From NCBI GenBank assembly GCA_035873375.1, contig JAYWMQ010000003.1, forward strand, positions 1 to 64,000: a stretch of DNA of 64,000 bases, in the 5' to 3' direction. The DNA comes from Nitrospirota bacterium (GTDB taxonomy: Bacteria; Nitrospirota; Thermodesulfovibrionia; Thermodesulfovibrionales; JdFR-85). A program made the translations under genes and the position numbers. The notes under the pieces are model-generated. The model was not told the origin of the DNA, made no database searches, and worked only from the letters and a program-made list of their open reading frames with translations. Positions 1 through 5,980 of this stretch are shown here, in pieces (position 1 is the stretch's first letter; every line of letters begins with the position of its first letter).

Positions 1-34
1 ATTCCTGAAATTCAGGCAATGCCTTTGTTGACAT
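1..34 (-). CDS. N-terminus of leftward gene, probable integron integrase (partial)
   Basis: On the minus strand an ATG at 34 follows a strong ribosome site (GGGAGGGTG, about 42-50) and reads MSTKALPEFQE before leaving the window. Eleven residues cannot identify a protein. The call rests on position: integron integrase genes are normally transcribed away from the cassettes, next to attI, and an attI-like site with cassettes begins 60 bp to the right. The PEFQEF-like start is, from memory, seen in environmental IntI proteins. Any other leftward gene remains possible. Confidence 0.5.
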   Translation of the reverse strand, partial: MSTKALPEFQE

Positions 35-91
35 TTTACACCCTCCCTTACAATTATCCAATATTATACGTATTACGTATTTGCTGATATT

Positions 92-229
92 ATGCCCTAA
101 ATACGAAAAACAATATTTTTTCTTTATGAAATAATCAATTAAAATAATCAATTAGAGTTGCATATGTTTCTAACGTGTGCTATAGTGTAAGGAAATTTAG
201 GGAGAAACAAGTAGTTCGTATATTAATTG
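92..229 (+). other. attI-like site with cassette promoter, copy A
   Basis: This 138-bp segment runs from TGCCCTA to the recombination base G229, where the first cassette (TTATACC) begins. It is repeated at 3085-3207, and the similarity stops exactly at the same G. The inner end, TTCGTATATTAATTG, recurs a third time on the minus strand at 54992-55006. It contains a good promoter (158-186) and a ribosome-site-like AGGGAG near 199-204. The length difference from copy B comes from a duplicated AATAATCAATTA here. Role as attI is inferred from the junction position and the flanking cassettes. Confidence 0.7.
158..186 (+). promoter_or_regulatory. Pc-like cassette promoter, copy A
   Basis: TTGCAT (158-163), 17-base spacer, TATAGT (181-186) with a TG just upstream of the -10. 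It points into the cassettes, as an integron Pc promoter should. Confidence 0.6.
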
Positions 230-1549
230 TTATACCCGAATAAAAAATTAAATAGGTACACAATATTGAGAACAGTATTAGCAACAGATTTGGGCATTTG
301 GCCACTCTTTCAGAATATGCACAAAGTATCTGATTTCATGGTCACTTCGAGAGAAGTAAAACGGTCTTTAGCTAACTACATACTTCTTTATGATCAAATA
401 TTTATACCCACAGGTAACTTACAAATATTGCCAGTTCTCCGTATGTTATTAGGTGAGAATATATTTGACGAACTTTTAAAAAACAACATTATCGTTTTAG
501 CACGTTACGACAAGTGGTTTTCATATGTAGGAAATGGAGGAGGATTGATTTTTTTCTCTACTAAATCGGGCGATGTAGAAAACAAACATAATCTATTTCA
601 CTCTTTTTTCTCCCCTTTAGATGAATGCATAGAAACAGCACTAATTAGCACCCACCCAAAATCAGATGCAAAAAGAAAAACAATATTAACTAACTTGTTG
701 CTTGATAAAGTAGTTCCAGTTACAAATAATATAAAACCTTCAACATTCAAAAATGAAACCTATCGTGATATCCAAGAAAGCCCTTACCTTAGAAATTTCT
801 TTTCATACAACAGTCGAGGTCGCCCACTATATAGGTTAAGGGGCATAAATAAAAACCAAGTAAGAACTTTCTCTCCTCATAATGATGAGGATGCGAAAAA
901 GAGTCCTGAAATTGCTGCTGTACTTCAAGCAGCATTTGATAACTTTATCTTAGGAATAGGTTCAGACGTATGCGCTGATGAAATCACAGGTGATGAATAC
1001 TCGCTCGCATTATTAAAGGCAAAAGGTCAGCGTGTTGGCATGCCTATTGAAGGTCAAAAAGCTTTTGCTCAAATCCAAGATATTTCAGGAGTCCCAGATA
1101 TTGGTTTAGCTTTCGCTGATAAACTAATTACAGCAGAGCAATTACTTGATTTACGTGAATCAAAACACGCTGAGGCATTTCGTACATGGCTTGGTGAGTC
1201 TAAGCCACAAGAATCACATGATGAAATTGTTAGAAGATATGTAGAATCTTTAGGTAAGCCTAGTTTAATCGAGTCTATCCCAGCTAAAACACTTCGATTT
1301 GCGGCAACAACAGGTATAGGAAGTCTTGAGCCTGTTGCTGGTGGTATAGCAAGTGCCGTTGATAGTTTTTTGTTAAGTAAGTGGTTTCCAGTTAAGTCAC
1401 CTAGGCTTTTCCTTAAACACGCTAAATCAGTTATTATTAAAAGTGATGAACAAAAATCACCTGGCCGTCCAAAATTAAGTGGAAGAGACAGAAATAGACC
1501 ATGTTCGTGTGGTAGCGGTCTCAAATATAAAAAGTGTTGCGGAAAATAA
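227..1549 (+). CDS. Cassette protein with C-terminal SEC-C zinc motif, function unknown
   Basis: The 440-residue reading frame is AT-rich and has no recognisable N-terminal domain. The last 20 residues carry a SEC-C motif (PCSCGSGLKYKKCCG), a zinc-binding module found at the end of SecA and many unrelated proteins. It fills cassette 1 (230-1632), and its stop lies one base before the attC R'' box, typical of cassettes. The start is uncertain: TTG 227 spans the attI/cassette junction, and TTG 266 or ATG 317 are alternatives, none with an obvious ribosome site. Expression would rely on the upstream Pc-like promoter. A defence or stress role is only a guess from cassette habit. Confidence 0.65.
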   Translation: MLYPNKKLNRYTILRTVLATDLGIWPLFQNMHKVSDFMVTSREVKRSLANYILLYDQIFIPTGNLQILPVLRMLLGENIFDELLKNNIIVLARYDKWFSYVGNGGGLIFFSTKSGDVENKHNLFHSFFSPLDECIETALISTHPKSDAKRKTILTNLLLDKVVPVTNNIKPSTFKNETYRDIQESPYLRNFFSYNSRGRPLYRLRGINKNQVRTFSPHNDEDAKKSPEIAAVLQAAFDNFILGIGSDVCADEITGDEYSLALLKAKGQRVGMPIEGQKAFAQIQDISGVPDIGLAFADKLITAEQLLDLRESKHAEAFRTWLGESKPQESHDEIVRRYVESLGKPSLIESIPAKTLRFAATTGIGSLEPVAGGIASAVDSFLLSKWFPVKSPRLFLKHAKSVIIKSDEQKSPGRPKLSGRDRNRPCSCGSGLKYKKCCGK

Positions 1550-1638
1550 GGTATAACAAGTGCATTAACATTGACCGCAAATACGCCGTTTCGCTTTGCT
1601 ACACTCTGTATTTACGTCAAGTTATGCAGGCGTTCGGC
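1550..1638 (+). repeat. attC site of cassette 1
   Basis: R'' GGTATAAC (1550-1557) is the exact complement of the cassette's first bases plus the crossover G (GTTATACC, 229-236). The arms fold as an imperfect palindrome: GCAT-AAC-TTGAC pairs with GTCAAGTTATGC, and GCAAATAC with GTATTTAC. Unpaired extra bases occur on one strand only, as in known attC sites. Right core is G1632/TTCGGC. Confidence 0.75.
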
Positions 1639-1693
1639 AACTATAAAATGGAAAAATTAAGAATCATTCGTTTGTGTCAATAGGAGGGCTTGC

Positions 1694-2380
1694 ATGAGCA
1701 AAAGAATAATAGATTCGCTCGATGTGCTACGACTAATTCGTGATTCTTATCAGAAGGATAATTCGCAAAAGGTAACTGATTTGCGAACCGGAGCAATAAG
1801 CATTATTGCTGAAAGAGGCGTTTATGACAAAACAGTCTATGCCCATCTGATCGGTAAAAATGTGCCTTCGAAGTTGCCAGCTGTTGTATTTAATGACTTG
1901 CTCAAAAATTGGTTGCAAAATAACTCAACAAAATTAAAAGACTGGTATTTACTTGATGCTGATCGACATGATAAAGTGCTTATTGAAGCTTTTTTTAGTC
2001 AACCTCAAGTTTTAGATACTCCCAAAGCCTCAGATATTAATGATCCTCCTGAGACTACTCGAATTGAGACAACAATATATCGAGTTTTACGTGATACAGC
2101 TCTTTCACGAGAAGTTAAGATAGCACAAAAATTTAAGTGTCAGCTATGTGCTAAAACTATTCAGTTAAGTGATGGTAGCTTTTATGCTGAGGCTCATCAT
2201 GTGAAGCCTTTAGGAAGACCATACAATGGACCAGATATAAAAGACAATATTATTTGCGTATGCCCTACTTGTCATGTGCTCTTGGATTACAAAGTAATAA
2301 GACTTGATCAATCTCAAATACCCAATGTATCGTCAGCTTATATCGACTACCACAACAATGAAATTTGTGGGCAAAAATAA
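1694..2380 (+). CDS. HNH endonuclease
   Basis: 228 residues with an ATG start 6 bases after a strong AGGAGG. The C-terminal third is an HNH nuclease domain: CxxC at CQLC, the catalytic AEAHHVKPL, then ICVCPTCH, which gives two zinc knuckles and the HH core. The N-terminal 100 residues are a predicted helical region I do not recognise. It would cleave DNA, possibly as a restriction or defence enzyme. It is the sole gene of cassette 2 (1633-2509), and the stop codon lies three bases before R''. Confidence 0.8.
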   Translation: MSKRIIDSLDVLRLIRDSYQKDNSQKVTDLRTGAISIIAERGVYDKTVYAHLIGKNVPSKLPAVVFNDLLKNWLQNNSTKLKDWYLLDADRHDKVLIEAFFSQPQVLDTPKASDINDPPETTRIETTIYRVLRDTALSREVKIAQKFKCQLCAKTIQLSDGSFYAEAHHVKPLGRPYNGPDIKDNIICVCPTCHVLLDYKVIRLDQSQIPNVSSAYIDYHNNEICGQK

Positions 2381-2383
2381 AAA

Positions 2384-2515
2384 TGCCGAACAAATTGATG
2401 GATGGAATGCGAACCAGCAGGCCTCTTTTTGACTTTGAATAGTTTGAGATTTGCAAATCGTTTTTTATGCACTTTGAAGTGCTTCAGGTTCGCATCCCTC
2501 ATCATGGCGTTATCA
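2384..2515 (+). repeat. attC site of cassette 2
   Basis: R'' TGCCGAAC (2384-2391) exactly complements the start of the same cassette (G1632 plus TTCGGCA). The main stem is ATGCGAACC with GGTTCGCAT, extended by GATG/CATC, and an inner GCACTT/AAGTGC hairpin lies within. Right core is GGCG/TTATCA with crossover at G2509. The length (about 131 bp) is in the range of long VCR-type attC sites. Confidence 0.75.
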
Positions 2516-2590
2516 AAAATTAAAGATTGATAGAGACAGGCTGATGACCGTTCGACATTTTATTGGTTTACAGATGAGAATGGAACGTTC
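2510..2590 (+). repeat. Cassette-head repeat, copy 1
   Basis: From TTATCAAAAATTAAAG onward about 75 bp match 4295-4372 with few differences. Both copies begin precisely at a cassette junction, so two cassettes share a head, which suggests a common ancestor. Downstream, 2591-2703 holds an open frame without a start codon (..DENGTFQVNFTDGDYW..) that I cannot assign. No attC matching this head is found, so cassette 3 is broken. Confidence 0.65.
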
Positions 2591-2703
2591 CAAGTGAACT
2601 TTACGGATGGAGATTACTGGGTATTTCTTGCCCTATGTGGGCTTCGCTTCGGGGTCATGGCTTGTTTCTTGCAATTTTACAACAAGACTGATAAAATCAC
2701 TGC

Positions 2704-2880
2704 ATGGCAAGACCGTTAAGAATAGAATATGAAAGGGCAGTATATCACGTAACCTCAAGAGGCAACACAGGGGAACCTGTGTTTATAGATGACGAAGACC
2801 GGGAAGAAGACATACTTGCAACAATAAAAAAAGTGAGGGACCGGTATAACTGGCTGTGTCACGGCTACTGTTGCATATTC
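2704..2880 (+). pseudogene. 5' fragment of a REP-associated (IS200-type) transposase
   Basis: The first 55 or so codons (MARPLRIEYERAVYHVTSRG, then DDEDRE) match the start of Y1/HUH transposases of the RAYT group, which nick single-stranded REP hairpins. Similarity ends at about 2875, where unrelated sequence follows; the reading frame continues to 2973 only by chance. The HUH and tyrosine catalytic regions are lost, so it is inactive. REP-like motifs at 5516 and 24615 may be relics of the same family. Confidence 0.75.
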
Positions 2881-2890
2881 CGAGGCAACC

Positions 2891-2959
2891 CGGCCACTGA
2901 TTCCAACGCAAAGCGGCCACCCATTCCAAAGTATTCCGGCCACCTATTCCAAGGGAAGG
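2891..2959 (+). repeat. Three tandem 23-bp repeats, IS21-type end remnant
   Basis: Units at 2891-2913, 2914-2936 and 2937-2959 each start CGGCCAC and contain ATTCCAA. Serial repeats of this kind form the termini of IS21-family elements, where the transposase binds. No istA or istB gene is present, so this looks like a solo end that truncated the transposase fragment before it. Family assignment is from memory of the pattern. Confidence 0.45.
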
Positions 2960-3084
2960 TGGGCGGGGTATAGAGGGAAAAAACTCTAAGCAAAATACCG
3001 ACCTCAGAAGCAGAAGCCGGCGCTGGTTATTTTCTGAAAAAAAGGTAGCCTGAGCCTTTTTAAATCGAAATGGGGAGGAACTGC

Positions 3085-3207
3085 TGCCCTACGGAAAACA
3101 ATATTTTTTTCCTTATAAAATAATCGATTCGTAGAGTTGCATATGTTTCTAAAGTATGCTATATTGAAGGAAATTTGAGGAGGAATAAGTAGTTTGTATA
3201 TTAATTG
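3085..3207 (+). other. attI-like site with cassette promoter, copy B
   Basis: A 123-bp near-copy of 92-229, ending at the same crossover base (G3207) and followed by cassette 4. It has a stronger ribosome site (GAGGAGG, about 3177-3183) and a TTG eight to ten bases further on that opens a very short frame ending at the junction. Two attI copies in direct orientation are unusual and imply duplication or recombination between platforms. Confidence 0.65.
3137..3165 (+). promoter_or_regulatory. Pc-like cassette promoter, copy B
   Basis: TTGCAT (3137-3142), 17-base spacer, TATATT (3160-3165). Same geometry as copy A, with a better -10. Confidence 0.6.
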
Positions 3208-3223
3208 ATATGTAAAAAAAGAA

Positions 3224-3364
3224 ATGAAAATTATCCGTGCAGAAAAAGAAAACGCAGAAGAAATATTAAAATTACAAAAAAATGCCTATCACAGCGAAGC
3301 TGAAATATACAATGATTTCTCCATTCCCCCTTTGACGCAAACTCTTGAAGATATCCAGAATTAA
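3224..3364 (+). pseudogene. N-terminal fragment of a GNAT acetyltransferase
   Basis: 46 codons, MKIIRAEKENAEEILKLQ onward, then AYHSEAEIYNDFSIPPLTQT. This is the usual opening of small GNAT N-acetyltransferases. A full enzyme needs about 150 residues including the acetyl-CoA site, all missing here. The frame closes with a stop at 3364, right before paired palindromes. It is the only protein-like content of cassette 4 (3208-3622). Confidence 0.6.
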
Positions 3365-3380
3365 ATTAATAACCTCCTAA

Positions 3381-3429
3381 CCTCCCTTTGCCAAAGGGAG
3401 GGTTTATCCCCCTCTTTGGCAAAGAGGGG
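3381..3429. repeat. Two adjacent perfect palindromes
   Basis: 3381-3401 has 10-bp arms CCTCCCTTTG and CAAAGGGAGG around one base. 3409-3429 has CCCCTCTTTG and CAAAGAGGGG around one base. They resemble each other and look like REP-type hairpins that cut off the acetyltransferase fragment. Confidence 0.7.
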
Positions 3430-3498
3430 CGAGGGGAGATTTTTAGATTGATGTCAATTCATTTATGAGACTTTTAATATATATGGAAAAAATAAAAA

Positions 3499-3628
3499 AC
3501 ATATCAATTTAATGGTCTTGAACGAGAGCCAGCGGTGACTGATTGGCTTTTGAGTGCTCTTATACATGGAAACAATATTTTGCTTTCGATTATCATACAG
3601 GCTCTCGTCAGACATCATAGCGTTAGGC
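3499..3628 (+). repeat. attC site of cassette 4
   Basis: R'' ACATATC (3499-3505) complements the cassette start (G3207 plus ATATGT), although both depart from the consensus. The main stem GA(a)CGAGAGCC/GGCTCTCGTC has an extra A on one side, then ATG-GTCTT/AGAC-CAT. Right core is a perfect GTTAGGC (3622-3628). Confidence 0.65.
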
Positions 3629-3654
3629 GATATAAAAACTGAAGAATAGGAAAG

Positions 3655-4230
3655 ATGATAATGTGGTTGCGGATTGGCTTGGGCATGTCAATAGGTATAT
3701 CGGTGATACTGGGCATATATGTCTTTTCTGAGATAAAGAAGACATATGACAAAAAAGGAACTTATACTAACAAGCTTCTGTCTCTTTGGTTTGCTATGTG
3801 GGCCTTCCACCATATTCCATTGATTCTGGCGTCATTCTATGGCGTGTGGCCGATACTGATCGACAAAACATTTGCTATGGCAGGAGGTTTGATTTTATTT
3901 GTAATTGGAGCAATCATATTGCCAATGGGAATGATTGAGTTCCGTTCGTTGCGTAGATCCACAGGACAAGATATCTCGAAGCTTATAACCACTGGCATTT
4001 ATCGGTGGAGCAGGAATCCGCAGTTTGTCGGATGGTTTTTCATGCTTTTTGGAATATCGCTTGCCGGGCGATCTGGGCTTGCATTTGCACTTACAGGCGT
4101 ATTTGCCATTGTGATTTATCTGTATACTATTCTGTTAGCGGAACCTTACCTTGAGAGTTTGTATGGAGAGGAGTATCGTTTATTCAAATTGAGAACTGCA
4201 AGGTGGATTGGGATACCAAGGAATAGATAA
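3655..4230 (+). CDS. ICMT/PEMT-like membrane methyltransferase
   Basis: 191 residues with about five hydrophobic segments. The C-terminal half carries the isoprenylcysteine/phospholipid methyltransferase signature: TTGIYRWSRNPQFVGW, then AEPYLESLYGEEYRLFK. Members methylate small or lipid-linked substrates at the membrane using S-adenosylmethionine; the substrate here is unknown. The gene fills cassette 5 (3623-4294). The start is ATG 3655 or the ATG two codons later, after an AGGAAAG. Confidence 0.75.
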   Translation: MIMWLRIGLGMSIGISVILGIYVFSEIKKTYDKKGTYTNKLLSLWFAMWAFHHIPLILASFYGVWPILIDKTFAMAGGLILFVIGAIILPMGMIEFRSLRRSTGQDISKLITTGIYRWSRNPQFVGWFFMLFGISLAGRSGLAFALTGVFAIVIYLYTILLAEPYLESLYGEEYRLFKLRTARWIGIPRNR

Positions 4231-4238
4231 AGTTGACA

Positions 4239-4300
4239 TCGCCTAACAACAGCATGCAGTGGACGGCGCAGTACGCCGCCGCTGATGCTGGGTATTATCA
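4239..4300 (+). repeat. attC site of cassette 5
   Basis: R'' TCGCCTAAC (4239-4247) is an exact nine-base complement of the cassette start (G3622 plus TTAGGCGA). The stem CAGCAT-CAG-GG-CGGCG pairs with CGCCGCCGCTGATGCTG and leaves three single extra bases (G, T, A) on one strand, the classical extrahelical pattern. The right core reads ATTATCA instead of GTTATCA, so the crossover base may be mutated. Confidence 0.75.
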
Positions 4301-4372
4301 AAAATAAAAGATTGATAGAGACAGGCTGATGACGGTCAGACATTTTGTTGGTTTGAAGATAAGAATGAAAAA
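4295..4372 (+). repeat. Cassette-head repeat, copy 2
   Basis: Matches 2510-2590 from its first base (TTATCAAAAAT) and again begins at a cassette junction. It leads into the NIPSNAP gene. Confidence 0.65.
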
Positions 4373-4402
4373 GAAAAAAACAGAGCAGCAGGAGGTTAAA
4401 GG

Positions 4403-4708
4403 GTGGTCACTTGTTACTTGCGGTATGTAATTGATCCGTACAAAGTTGATGATTTTGAGAAGTATGCCAAAATGTGGATACCGCTCGTAAATAAGTTTGG
4501 GGGGACACATCATGGTTACTTCCTTCCATATGAGGGAGCAAATAATATTGCTTTAGCACTATTCAGTTTTCCAAGCCTATCAGATTACGAAAAATACAGA
4601 AAAAAAATAAAAAGTAATCCGGATTGTCAGGAAGCCTTTGCCCATGCTAAAAAAACAAGATGTATAATTAGTTTTGAACGAAGCTTCATGCGTCCTGTTT
4701 TCAAGTAG
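4403..4708 (+). CDS. NIPSNAP-family small protein
   Basis: 101 codons from GTG 4403, with AGGAGG seven bases upstream. The sequence fits the NIPSNAP ferredoxin-like fold: YVIDPYKVDDFEKYAKMWIPLV, then GGTHHGYFLP and the SLSDYEKYRKK helix. The biochemical role of single-domain bacterial members is unsettled. It lies in a cassette-like unit beginning at 4295, but no attC with a complementary box follows, so the unit probably lost its end before the methyltransferase gene. Confidence 0.7.
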   Translation: MVTCYLRYVIDPYKVDDFEKYAKMWIPLVNKFGGTHHGYFLPYEGANNIALALFSFPSLSDYEKYRKKIKSNPDCQEAFAHAKKTRCIISFERSFMRPVFK

Positions 4709-4771
4709 TGGAAAATACGGGTTATTTATTAGACTTCGAGATGAGACGTTGTGCTGATAAGTGAGGTGAAT

Positions 4772-5470
4772 ATGAGAGACCGTTTAACTTGGCAATTCAA
4801 TGAATTTAAACAGGTAGGCAAGGACTACAGCACCCCGAATGAGGTTGAGATGTACGATTCAAGCCATTCTGAATTCCGGAATATTGAACAAGAAAGCATT
4901 GCTGTTCTTGACACTCTTGGAATCGGTGAAAACGACGTAATAATCGACTTCGGTTCAGGGACAGGCACTTTTGCTATCCAGGCGGCGCTTCGATGTGCCA
5001 CAGTCTATGCCGTCGACGTTTCACAGGCCATGATCGACTACGCAAAAATTAAAGCTGAGAAGGCGGGTGTCTCAAATATTGTATTTTGTCACAGTGGATT
5101 TCTCGCTTTTGAATCTGATGGCCTTGCTGTAGATTTCATTACTACAACACTCGCTTTCCATCATCTACCTGACTTCTGGAAAGGAATAGCCTTAAATCGT
5201 ATGTACCACATGCTTAAACCCGGAGGTCAACTTTTTATTCATGATGCAATCCTTGAGGAACATCAGGCAATTGAGAATATAGCGTCCTTGATTGAAAAAC
5301 TGGCAGCAGCAGGTGGTGATTTTCTTCAACAAGACGCAGAAGGGCACTTTAGGGAAGAGTTTTCCACTTATGACTGGATTATGGACGAACTCTTATCACG
5401 AGCCGGATTCGTTATCAAGAGTAAGAGAATACAAGAAGGAGTGATTGGAACTTACTATTGCACTAAATAA
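4772..5470 (+). CDS. Class I SAM-dependent methyltransferase
   Basis: About 232 residues. Motif I IDFGSGTGTFAIQAA binds S-adenosylmethionine, followed by VYAVDVSQAMI, the FITTTLAFHHLPD motif IV region and LKPGGQLFIHD. This is the UbiE/small-molecule group; substrate unknown. I chose ATG 4772 (MRDRLTWQF) after GAGGTG; an upstream GTG at 4751 is in frame but less likely. AT-rich like the rest of the island. No attC follows, so it may mark the end of the cassette region or a captured gene. Confidence 0.8.
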   Translation: MRDRLTWQFNEFKQVGKDYSTPNEVEMYDSSHSEFRNIEQESIAVLDTLGIGENDVIIDFGSGTGTFAIQAALRCATVYAVDVSQAMIDYAKIKAEKAGVSNIVFCHSGFLAFESDGLAVDFITTTLAFHHLPDFWKGIALNRMYHMLKPGGQLFIHDAILEEHQAIENIASLIEKLAAAGGDFLQQDAEGHFREEFSTYDWIMDELLSRAGFVIKSKRIQEGVIGTYYCTK

Positions 5471-5515
5471 TTAATCAGGAATCGTTGTAATTGGATGCTT
5501 TCGCAAATGTAGTCT

Positions 5516-5542
5516 ATGGGGTCAGGCTTGACTATTGATATT
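5516..5542 (+). repeat. REP-like motif, copy 1
   Basis: GGGGTCAGGCTTGACTATTG recurs with few changes at 24615-24640. Such motifs are common beside RAYT transposases, and a RAYT fragment is present at 2704. Confidence 0.4.
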
Positions 5543-5689
5543 TGGCAGTGAATATCTTTTTGCCAAAATAGTTCAAACTCCTGTTTTTTCCTTCCTTCAG
5601 TAGACTATTTCCCATATCTTTTGTCAAGATTTCTTTTTTGAGGCAACGATACTGGTTCGTTTCGATTTTTTATGAGGCAATTCGAGGGC

Positions 5690-5718
5690 TTGACATACAC
5701 CCGCTACATACACTATTG
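5690..5718 (+). promoter_or_regulatory. Candidate promoter for the riboswitch transcript
   Basis: A consensus TTGACA at 5690-5695 lies about 80 bp before the riboswitch. The -10 (ACTATT or CTATTG, 5712-5718) is poor. Confidence 0.35.
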
Positions 5719-5773
5719 TTTAAATAACAGGGAAATCACCAATCCGAGTTTGGTGTCTTAGGCCAAACCGCCT

Positions 5774-5872
5774 GCAAAGGGGAGTAGCTTTATCAGTGGC
5801 TGTCGTCAATACGTCTGCCTTAGGCAGACCGGCGCTGCTGGTTAGGTAATTCTAACAAGCGAGACCTTTGTC
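5774..5872 (+). promoter_or_regulatory. yybP-ykoY manganese riboswitch
   Basis: The consensus elements appear in order: CAAAGGGGAGTAGC (5775-5788), GTCGTCAATACG, a GTCTGCC/GGCAGAC hairpin, CCGGCGCTGCTGGTTAGGT, and GCGAGACCTTTG. The closing helix pairs CAAAGG (5775-5780) with CCTTTG (5865-5870). This family binds Mn2+ and usually switches on efflux P-type ATPases or TerC/UPF0016 proteins. The next gene is a P-type ATPase, which fits. Confidence 0.85.
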
Positions 5873-5914
5873 ATGATAAGTTTTTTTATTGTGGCAAGGG
5901 TCTTTTTTATTTTT
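5863..5914 (+). terminator. Intrinsic terminator overlapping the riboswitch
   Basis: GACCTTTGTCA (5863-5873) can pair with TGGCAAGGGTC (5892-5902), followed by TTTTTTATTTTT. The left arm is also the 3' strand of the riboswitch closing helix, so the two folds exclude each other. Metal binding should therefore prevent termination and allow ATPase expression. Confidence 0.75.
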
Positions 5915-5980
5915 GTTCATAAAGATTAAAATTGAATCGACACAGGGATTGAAAGACCTGTGATAACGAAAGGAGTTTTT

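Noticed and set aside
4709-5690. An attC after the NIPSNAP or methyltransferase gene
   Set aside because: No box complementary to the cassette start TTATCAAAAA and no paired arms were found.
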